Positions 23,992 through 33,103 of a DNA stretch of 64,000 nt are shown here, one piece after another. The stretch's first letter is position 1. Each line of letters starts with the position of its first letter. A model generated the notes under the pieces. It worked only from the letters and a program-made list of their open reading frames with translations. It did no database searches and was not told where the DNA came from. The stretch spans positions 5,395,501 through 5,459,500 of the forward strand of contig NC_081823.1 of NCBI RefSeq assembly GCF_030704535.1, in the 5' to 3' direction. This DNA comes from Vitis vinifera. Taxonomy: Eukaryota; Streptophyta; Magnoliopsida; Vitales; Vitaceae. The position numbers and the translations under genes are program-made.

Positions 23992-24650
23992 TTCTGAAGA
24001 CAACTTGGAGAAGGTGGTTCAAACACAGCTTCTTCTTATGGGGCATAAACCCAGGCATTGATCATGTGAGCTCTCCTGTCACCTAGTACATCACTCTTCT
24101 ATTTCATTTTCTTTAACATATATAGTTTATTCTGACGCATTAAGTGCTGTACATTTCTCCTTCTTACTTCCACTATATCCTTAGCAAAATACTTTTACCA
24201 TGTTTATAAGGAGTTGATCGGATCCTGACTTATAGAGATCTATAATTAGTATTCATTACCTCTACTTAGTTTGAGCTATAGAAACTTGGAAACTCGAACA
24301 AGAAGCTGAGGTATACACTTCTCTTTAACACAATCCTTAGAAGTTACAGACATATGACAAAATTGAGATCATGTTTGGTTTTAAGAAATTACCAAGAAAA
24401 AAAAAAAATTCAAGAGTACAATCTTCATACCCAAGCAAGAAAACTTGCCGATTGATGTTTCCTTCATATTTTAACTTGTCAAACCCAGCCCATTGCACCT
24501 TTATTTCATAAAAGAAAATAAAAAAAGAGCCAGCACCACCACTATCAGCTTCAAGACAGAAGAACTCTAAACGAAAAAAAAATCTATCCAACATGAATTA
24601 GTAATCAGCAGGAGAATTTAAAGTAGTCCATTGTCCAATAAAAAATTTGC
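23992..24650. other. 3' flank of NLR copy 3
   Basis: This stretch probably holds the 3' untranslated region. Blocks such as AAACCCAGGCATTGATCATG and AAACTTGGAAACTC recur at 41,040-41,560 after the paralogue, with insertions between them. No other gene is seen. Confidence 0.55.
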
Positions 24651-24651
24651 A

Positions 24652-25095
24652 ATGTGTCATCAGCGTGGCCTCTGGTCTTTAGAAAAGGGCTGGAGTTTGG
24701 ACTCGATATCAATACTATCCCACTCCAATTGGTTGCACCGCTCCAATTCGCCTACTATTTCTTTCGTGGCATCTGCACTTCTCTTACTGAGAGGTAATGT
24801 CTTGTGGCTACCACATCCTATCACTTCAACATAAGCTTGATGCGGCCATGTCTCCCGTTGTCTGCTTAAACTCTTTAATTTGGGAAGGTTTGTCAACTTT
24901 ATTCTCTGTAGGCCTGGAACAGTCGGATTGGCAACTGAGTTCGATCCTTGGCTGCATTTGAAGAGGTTTAACTCTACCTTGGGACAGGACGAGACCTTGA
25001 GGTCTTCCAGGCTCTTTAAGGTTAAACACAATCGATGCATGAGGGGATATCTTGTGGAAGCAAAGTTGATATCTTTGAACGCTGCATCACAAATA
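24652..25095 (-). pseudogene. Internally deleted NLR 3' fragment
   Basis: Fragment of a CNL closest to NLR copy 1. The part 24,660-25,040 corresponds to the end of the LRR region, with LEDLKVSSCPKVEL, LPKLKSLSRQRETWPH and LEWDSIDIESKLQPF matching the copy-1 C terminus. Directly upstream, 25,042-25,095 matches copy 1 at about 13,558-13,613, which encodes LLLQDNPLLRR in the early LRR. The roughly 940 bp between these parts in copy 1 are missing here. There is no NB-ARC or coiled coil. It is a non-functional relic, possibly made by unequal exchange; a short open frame persists only by recency or chance. Confidence 0.88.
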
Positions 25096-25099
25096 CGTG

Positions 25100-25790
25100 A
25101 ATATTAATAACAAAAATAAAGTTGGTTTAGTGGCACTCAACCAAAATATTAAAAAATGTTGCTTTATCAATGAAAAATTGCCAATTTTGTGGAAATATTG
25201 GACCATTGAAATTTCTCCCCCACTTGTAGTGTTGGAAGCCATCGATGCATGATGTTTTAGTGATCTGGACTATCAAAAAGGTAAACTACGGGATAGAAAG
25301 GAATTGTGACTTACATGAATTGGAAGAGGTAAGCTACCAAAGAAGAGCAAAGAAGAGAACTAAGTCCTGTCATGATCATGATCAAATATATTGATTCAAA
25401 GCTCCATCTCTTTCCTGCCAAATTTAGCCCCTTTATATATATATATATATATAATTATTTATGTTTTTTTATTTTTAAGGTAGAAAAAATGAAACAAGGA
25501 GATTAAATAAGTATAAAAGCATGGTGTATGGCGCAGAGGTGCTGATAAATTTAACTTAAACTCATCTTAAGTTATTAAATATGAAGTATCAAGTTGTACC
25601 AAGTATCCACCTAGTGTATTCCGGGGTAAAGCAAGAACTCAACTTTGAACATCAAGTCTAGCTTCAGCTTTACTTAAATTAACCATTGTATCTGTGAATA
25701 CCACTAAGATAAGGTGAAGATGAAATGCATAGAATTCACATACCATATCTGGCTAAGAGGCAGCTGGTCTGGAGTACAGGTCTGCCAAGC
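25100..25790. other. Intergenic DNA with TA microsatellite
   Basis: No gene is seen. A run of about ten TA units lies at 25,434-25,453. Confidence 0.5.
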
Positions 25791-25791
25791 T

Positions 25792-28467
25792 TCAACTTGG
25801 CCCGAAGTTTTTCAGATCAAGTGGAGGTTGGAAAAAGTGCTGGAGGCTCAACCGGGTGCTGTCATCATCCCACTCCAATTGGTTCCACCACTCTTGTTCT
25901 CCTCTTATTTCCTTTATTGTGGTTGCACTTTGCCTATTGAGAGGTAGCTTCTTGAGAAGACCACACCGAGACACTTGAAGATGCTCCAGATGGGGCCATG
26001 ACTCTTCTTGTCTGCAAAAGGTCCTCAGATTGGGAAGGCCATGCAAGTCTATCACCCGTAAGTTTGGAACAACAGGATCTGAAATTGAGGTGTCCCCTGA
26101 ACTGTATAGGAAGAGATCACTCAGGTCCTCACAATGGCTTAAGCTGACTTCATCCAGGTTGTCTAAGCTCAGAATGAAACCACCATAAGCTAACAGATAC
26201 TTTAAGCTGGGACACAAGGTCACCTCCATCACTCTCAGCCTTGAGAATCTAAGTCCAAGATGACCAACTAATTCTGAAATACTCTCCAGAAAAGTGAGAT
26301 CATGAAGGTAAAGTTCTTCTAGATTTGGAAGTAGGTCATATTGGGAACCACATCCTCCTGCTGGCCGAAAGCTGGTAGCAGAATGCATAATAGTAAGTTT
26401 CTTTAAACTAGCAAAGCAATCAACCTTGCTGATGGCTAAGGTTTCAAGCATCAGATTTAGGCCCCTGCAGGAATCCAAGAACAGAGAACTTGCATTAGTT
26501 AACCACCACCCAAGAAATTCCCTCGATAGATCGAGATGACCAAAAGACATCATTCTTTCATCAAAATGCCCATGTTCATATACATCACAGATACTTAAAC
26601 CAACACATATTTTGAAGCTTTTCAGTCTTTTTATCCAGTCAATACTCTCCAAAGAAGGACATTTGGTGCTCTGCACATTAATGTACAAACCAGTTAACTG
26701 CCCGAGATTTGCTAGCTCCTCAAATTCTGCTTGTCCATGTTTTGCCTTTCCTTTCATACCCCACTTGTAGTTACCTCCTCTCATGTCTAGAACCTCTAAA
26801 CTAGACAACCCAGAGAGGACTCCAGCTTGAATGGTTGTCAACTGCTTGGTTCTTGATAGATGCAACTCCCTTAAGTAGCTCAATTGCTCCATCCCTTCAG
26901 GTAATTCCTTGATGTTAGTAGAGGCACAGTCAAGCACTTGAAGTCTACTAAGCCCTCCTACAGGGGGTAATTCTTCAAGAAAACTGCAATTCCTTAAAAG
27001 GAGAGCACGAAGTTCACCAAGATGGACAAGGGAAAGTGGCAACCTCTGGATGCGGGTTCCAGATAGATTCAAGACTTTGAGTGCTGGAAAGCCTCGTAGG
27101 AATCCTTCTGGAACTTTTTCAAGGGGAGTATTACCTTGCAGAAGTAAAGCTGATGCCTCTGGGCAGTTTATCCCACAGTCAGGCAGCCATGATATTTGGT
27201 TATTCATGAAAGAAATTCTCTTGAGAGACCTCGTAAATTTGTACTCTGAGATTTTGCTCAACCCAATTCCTGATTGAACAAGGGATTTACATTCATCCTC
27301 CAGGGAGGATGCAATCCATATAGCAACATCCCGAACAACATCATGCATTTTCACAGTGGTGTCCTTTCGGCTACCATGTTCCAACAAACAGCAGTCCTTC
27401 AAATTCTCAACCAAAGCAAATCCTCTATTGTACATAACTTCATAGCTTTGATCTTCATCTATCAAGCCTTCCGCCATCCAATATTGCACAAGATGACTTA
27501 TTTCAATTGAGAAATCCTCAGGAAATAAAGAACAATACAGGAAACAATATTTGATGTTCATACCTTGTAGTGAGTCATAACTCCATTTCAAGGTCCGATA
27601 AACCTTATCCTCAACCCCTTCAATATTACTCGGCACAGACTTTTGCAGCTCATTCAAGGCATCCTTCCAGAGCTCAACCATTTGTTTTCCCCTCATGGAT
27701 GTCGCCATGATGTTTATCGCCAATGGCAATCCAGCACATTCTTGAACAATTGCCTCTGCTAGTGGTTTAATATGTTCTAATTCAGCTACCATGCCTGCAT
27801 TTTGACAAAACAATTTCCAAGCTTCATCATCAGTCAAGACATCCACTTTAACATCTTGATCAGTCTTCATCTCTCGACAAACATTCAAAGGTCGACAAGT
27901 CAATATGATCTTACCACCCTTTGTATCTTCAGGCTGTGGGACGCCTAAAGCATCCAAATCGATTCCCTTCCAAACATCATCCAGAATGAGGAGAAACCTG
28001 TCTTGCTTTCTCAGTTTCTGGAGCAATTGAATAGCCAGAGTCTGGATGCTTTCATCTTTTTTCACTTCCATCCCCAATCTCTTTGCAATTTCTGTTTGGA
28101 TCCTTTTCAAATCCACCTCCTTGGACACTGTACTCCATATGACCAAGCCAAAAGTGTTGTTTGGATCATTCCTGAGCTTGTTGTTCAAGTTCCTTACCAA
28201 AGTAGTCTTGCCCACCCCTCCCATACCCCAGATACCAATCCTCCTAACTCCATCATCGTTCAGAAGATCCATGATTTTTTCTAAGGTTCCTGAGGCTGTG
28301 GTTTGATCTTCGATCGACGGCCCTGGTATATGCTCCACTGCTCGTTTTGCACAACTCACAGCCACTATCCTGGCAAGGCAACCCCTGGTTGTAGAATAAA
28401 CACGGCTACAAAGATGTCGAGCAGCTTCTGCTATAAGTGCACCCACTATTGAAGCCACAACTTCCAT
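25792..28467 (-). CDS. NB-ARC-LRR resistance protein with shortened coiled coil (NLR copy 4)
   Basis: Single-exon NLR of 891 residues, about 100 shorter than its neighbours. The start MEVVASIVGALIAEAARHLC aligns with the family. After residue 21 it jumps to RGCLARIVAVSCAKRAVEHIPG, which aligns with residues 122-145 of paralogues, so most of the coiled coil is absent with the frame kept. The NB-ARC is otherwise complete: P-loop GMGGVGKTT at 81-89, kinase-2 LLILDDVW at 159-166, GLPL at 246-249, RNBS-D CFLYCSLFPED at 308-318 and MHD at 374-376. RNBS-B reads TCR where paralogues have TTR (190-192). The LRR region and C terminus are full length. Because the coiled coil is the usual signalling part, this copy could be a sensor, a decoy, or a gene on the way to loss. 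An unseen 5' exon is possible but unlikely, since the family start is present. Confidence 0.92.
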   Translation of the reverse strand: MEVVASIVGALIAEAARHLCSRVYSTTRGCLARIVAVSCAKRAVEHIPGPSIEDQTTASGTLEKIMDLLNDDGVRRIGIWGMGGVGKTTLVRNLNNKLRNDPNNTFGLVIWSTVSKEVDLKRIQTEIAKRLGMEVKKDESIQTLAIQLLQKLRKQDRFLLILDDVWKGIDLDALGVPQPEDTKGGKIILTCRPLNVCREMKTDQDVKVDVLTDDEAWKLFCQNAGMVAELEHIKPLAEAIVQECAGLPLAINIMATSMRGKQMVELWKDALNELQKSVPSNIEGVEDKVYRTLKWSYDSLQGMNIKYCFLYCSLFPEDFSIEISHLVQYWMAEGLIDEDQSYEVMYNRGFALVENLKDCCLLEHGSRKDTTVKMHDVVRDVAIWIASSLEDECKSLVQSGIGLSKISEYKFTRSLKRISFMNNQISWLPDCGINCPEASALLLQGNTPLEKVPEGFLRGFPALKVLNLSGTRIQRLPLSLVHLGELRALLLRNCSFLEELPPVGGLSRLQVLDCASTNIKELPEGMEQLSYLRELHLSRTKQLTTIQAGVLSGLSSLEVLDMRGGNYKWGMKGKAKHGQAEFEELANLGQLTGLYINVQSTKCPSLESIDWIKRLKSFKICVGLSICDVYEHGHFDERMMSFGHLDLSREFLGWWLTNASSLFLDSCRGLNLMLETLAISKVDCFASLKKLTIMHSATSFRPAGGCGSQYDLLPNLEELYLHDLTFLESISELVGHLGLRFSRLRVMEVTLCPSLKYLLAYGGFILSLDNLDEVSLSHCEDLSDLFLYSSGDTSISDPVVPNLRVIDLHGLPNLRTFCRQEESWPHLEHLQVSRCGLLKKLPLNRQSATTIKEIRGEQEWWNQLEWDDDSTRLSLQHFFQPPLDLKNFGPS

Positions 28468-28483
28468 TGCAAAATTTTGGTTT

Positions 28484-28516
<33 letters not shown>

Positions 28517-31500
28517 AGAATACAGATGCTTACAACAATTCTGATGAAGATGGGAATTTGCAGTTCAGAATTTACAGAGAGGCTGAAAGTCTTGAACTCG
28601 ATCCCAGTCTCTCAGGAATGTAATTCAAAGCTAAATTAACACGAATAACGTCAGCCAAAAGGCTACAGGGATAAGCATTGGGAGAAAGGAAAAAAAAAAA
28701 AAATTGAAGGAAAGAAAACAAAAGAAAAGAGAGGTGAAGATGGACTATGGTGCTTACAATGATTTTCCATGTTATCAGTTGCTGTAAAGCAAAAATAATG
28801 TAAATCACAAGGCAGCAGTAGGGAAAGGAAAAAGAGAAGGTAGATGGCCCACCATGCTTAAAATTATTTGTCGTCCACTCGTCCATCATTATTGCATGTT
28901 GAATAATCCACTTGCAGGTCCACTCAACATAGGTGGAGTACTTGGACCAAATTTTGGAATGAGGTCTACAGATGATGTTCAGACTTAATAAACATTCAAT
29001 TATCACTTGTCTAGTGATACAATAAAAATAATGATAAGTCTAACTAATATTTTCCTTTTTCTAATATTTATTTTAGAAAATTGTAAGATGCTCTTTCCAC
29101 GTGCATCCAAGTTACAATTCCATTACTTTATATGTGCAACAAAATTTTAACCGTGGGATAAACCTAAAAAGAAATGGGACTCATGGCTATGTAAAAAAAT
29201 ATAAGATAGAGAGAAATAAAATTTATGGACTGGAACTGTTTTTTCAAATATTTTTCTATTTTTTGAGAATAAAAAATCACAAGAAACATATTTAATAACT
29301 AAAAGCTATTTTCTGTTCTTAAAAATAGAAAATATGGTGTTTTTAAATAATAAATTTTAATTATTTTATATTATTTTTTTAACAGTTGTTTTAAGAAATA
29401 ATTATATAAATACGTAAAATAATTAAAAACAAAATACTACATATAAAAACTATTATATAAATATATAAAACAATTAAAAATAAAATACTACATATAAAAT
29501 ATATTTTTAAATATGTCCTTAAAACTTTATGTTGGTTTTGTTCCAAATCTATGGGACTAATAGAAGGAGTAGAATGGTTCCCGACCATGTTTGATCCACT
29601 ATATGATAGTCCACCATGTAAGATTCTCAAAGCTATCAAAATGGTACACATACCACATGCCTGGTCACGTGGCACTTTGTGTGGATCATGGAAGAGCTTG
29701 GTTTTGTCCTTTCTACCATTTCAATCCTAACAAGATTCTCTTTTACCGAGCCCTTTTGGCTTCCTTTGAGGAGTGCTTTATAAAATAGTTTTGAAAAAAC
29801 AGCTTTTTAAAATTATTACTTAATATTTTATAAAAAAAACCAAAATAATATTTTTTTAAACATCTAATTTCCTTTTTGTTTTAATTTTAAATAATAAAAA
29901 CTGTTTTAAAATACTGATGTCAAACATGATTTTTATTTCTTTTTTCTAGCGGAGTGGCAAAAGAAGGGAAAAAGAAATTAAATAAAGTTTCAAATGATAA
30001 AATGATCTTTTTAACAATTGGACCCAACTAACTTTCCTCGATCTTTTTTTCTTCTATGAAATTCGATCGATATATGAGTAGTGGAATGAGCTACAAATCT
30101 ATATAAGAATAGTGGAATGAACTACCCCAAAATAAAAAGGAGTCCAAAGTAAATATAAAAAAAAATGTACAAAACTTCCGAAAACAATATTTAAATTAAT
30201 GAAATAAACCTCACCATTAAAAATGGATTCAAATTAGTAAATAAAGTAGAGGGAAAAGAAATTACCATCTTTGAAATCTTATGTGGTGCTGTGGAGGGGT
30301 TGTGGGCATGGAGAGTCGGCCATGAGAGAGGGGGGGGGTCTCTGGTAGTGTGGGTAGGTGAGGTGGGGGAGAAAGAAGAAAAGAGAAGGAAGAATAAATA
30401 AATAAAAGAAAAAAATGGAAAGGAAAGTGAGAAAAGAAAGAAAAAAAAAGGATGAAGATTCAAAGAGCATGAGTGGGAAATTAAGAATAAAATTAGATTT
30501 AGATTTAATGTTAAATAGATTTGGGATAAATTTTAAGATCATTTAATTTACATAATGATTTAATGAAATTATATAAGTTATATTAGATCACTTATTTGAT
30601 TTATGCTTCAAAATTTCCTTCCCTTTTTACGAAGATTATGCCAAATTGTGGGTGAATTGTCACATAAAAAAAGACTTAAAGCAAAGACTTATGCACGTAT
30701 CGTGAGAAACATGAGAGGTCCCCTCTAGAGCTTTTCTGATCATCTTTTCTTCCCATGTGCTTGTCCACGTAATCCTCTCAAGTAAACAATTTGTTAATCA
30801 TAATTGCTTTTCTCACGCCCAAAACCCACTCCAGGTATGATGGTTATTTCAGATCTCAAGTCGAAGGCTTGAGTATTATAATTAAAAATTTACTAATTAT
30901 CAAATTTTTGTTAAAAATAGTAGAACAAAATTCTAAAATTTTCAAATATCAACTTAAAAAAACTAATACATTGATTAAAGTGTTATTGTCCAAATAACTC
31001 CAAACTAAAAATAATTCAAACGATAATTAAGTTTTAACATCTAAACAATGTCCAAAATAAAAAGAGTTTAAACAAATATCATAATAAAGTCAAATTTCCC
31101 TCTTAACGATTATTCCTTGCTCGAACTGAGGTTACTTGAAAGATTATTAATAAATGGGATAAACTCAAAACCCAATAAGGAACATTAATACAGTTTCATG
31201 AATAAAATATTTTCAATCATACTTTCAAATAGAGGATATAACATATACTTATTTTCATAAAAACTTTTGAGTTCAAAATACTAATACATTCAAATTTTTC
31301 AACAAAACATTCTCATATTAATTCCAAAACAATTTCTCATCAAAACGAAATTGAATATATTCAAAATATTTTTACTCTGATTATCGTATGATAAATAATG
31401 CGCAATTAGGTGAGACTTCACAATTGAGTAACTAGTTTTAAATTTGTTCCATTTAAGGCGAATAAAACCAAATGTTAATAATTATAACCCGTTGACTAGG

Positions 31501-33103
31501 ATTATAAGTTCAACTATTATAACTCGTTAAATAGGGCTATAAGGTCAACTATTATAACCTGTTAACTAGAATCATATAATATCAACTATTATAACCTGTC
31601 GATTAGGACCGAAAATGTTAATAATTATAACCTGTTGACTAGGACCATATAATCCAGAATCAAATATTTTATTTTATTAATTCAAATTTATAAAACAAAA
31701 TATCATATTTCCTCAAATTTTCACTTTTCATAAACAAATAAAATTCTCAAATACATTTTCCATACAAAACACATATTTGATTCATGCTAAAAATAAAAAT
31801 AATATTTTTACACATTTCAAAATATAATAGAAAATGAAAATTATTTTCTTTTATAAAAATCTTCATTAATTTCCTTTACCTTGAAGAAGTACTCAAAATC
31901 TTGAAGTATTTTAATCTAGAAAATTTTCCTCCTCACCTAACATAACATCATACACAATATTGATTATTAATTATTTATCTAATTATATAAATTTGAAAAT
32001 ATTAAAAATATTTTATTTAGTATTAGGGATCCTAATTAATTTCTAATACTAATATTATTACTACCCAATATTATTTTTTAACTTACTAAACAATAATAAA
32101 TTAATTTAGTGAGTTTCTTAAAATTCATTTTCTTTCCTAATCTTACCCTCACTATTTATTTCTTTATATACTTAAATTAAATTAAAACTTATACAAGAAA
32201 CTATTATTATTATTATTAATATTTCATTTGTTAGATTAAAATTAAATATTATAATTTTTATTAATTTTCAAATTCAATACATAACGTATTCCAATTTTTT
32301 CTTTTTTCAACACACGCATACTCCAATTTTTTATTTTCTCAACACACGATTACTCCAATTTTTATTTTTACTTTTTAATCCCACGACATTGTACAAAGCA
32401 ACCTACACACTCTCATTATATTTAATTTTAATTTTTCACACAGTACATATATCTACACGGTTTTTTTTTTTTTTTTCAAATCTAAAACCTACACAAAAGA
32501 TTTATTTATTTATTTTTCAAATCTAAAATTTCTTTTCTTCCATTGATTTTGTTTTCTATTTAATTTAAATTTTCTAAATTTTCCTATTTTCATCACAAAT
32601 TAATTCACATTCATAAATTTATAGTCTTTTGATCTAAAAATTAATTTACAAACCCTAATTTAGATTGAGATCTTCCAAAAATTATCTAAAGTTTTTAAAA
32701 CTAATTAATGAATATAAAATATTAATTTAAAATTTAAAATCTTACCTAAAAAATTAATATTCAAATCCTAAACCTCCAAATCTTTTACCTTATGTTCTGG
32801 GCTCTCTGATCCATCTGATATTTGTGTAAAAAGGTTTTCTGAATAAAAAAGATAAAAAAAAAATCTAATTTATATTTAGGAATTTTAAATATGAAAAAAC
32901 TGTTTTACCCTAATTAAATTATTTTAATTAATTAATAATTTTTAAATTACGATTTTACCAATTTAGGGTTGGGGGTATTAGTGCTTTAGTTAATTGGAAT
33001 ACTCGCTTCCGTACCATCTCATCTGCCTTGGAAGACCTGTACTCTTTTCTGCGACTTCTTGCCTTCAAAAATTTCTACCTCCTCTTTCACCAAAGATTCT
33101 GCA
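28468..33103. other. Long AT-rich intergenic region upstream of NLR copy 5
   Basis: About 4.6 kb without a supportable gene. It holds a purine-rich tract (28,480-28,520 and 30,300-30,460) and a segment at 29,560-29,990 resembling 37,640-37,920 (core GTGGCACTTTGTGTGGAT). It also holds a short-period repeat at 31,480-31,660 and very AT-rich DNA from 31.7 to 33.0 kb. The 30.8-32 kb part may be a worn LTR of a Gypsy-type element, but I found no ends. Confidence 0.45.
31480..31660 (+). repeat. Short-period imperfect tandem repeat
   Basis: About five imperfect units of roughly 35-40 bp, built around TATAACCYGTTGACTAGG with variable linkers. Units are visible near 31,485, 31,520, 31,555, 31,592 and 31,627. 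No product or element family is recognised. Confidence 0.7.

Noticed and set aside
28572-29006. 144-codon minus-strand open frame upstream of NLR copy 4
   Set aside because: No family resemblance, poly-A/T driven composition, and it lies in the probable promoter or leader region of the neighbouring gene.
30191-30542. Minus-strand frames rich in Phe, Leu, Ser and Pro
   Set aside because: They are translations of a purine-rich, low-complexity tract (30,300-30,460), with no conserved motif.
30770-32000. Possible worn Gypsy-type solo LTR
   Set aside because: The composition and some phrases recall plant LTRs, but no TG...CA ends or target duplication were found.
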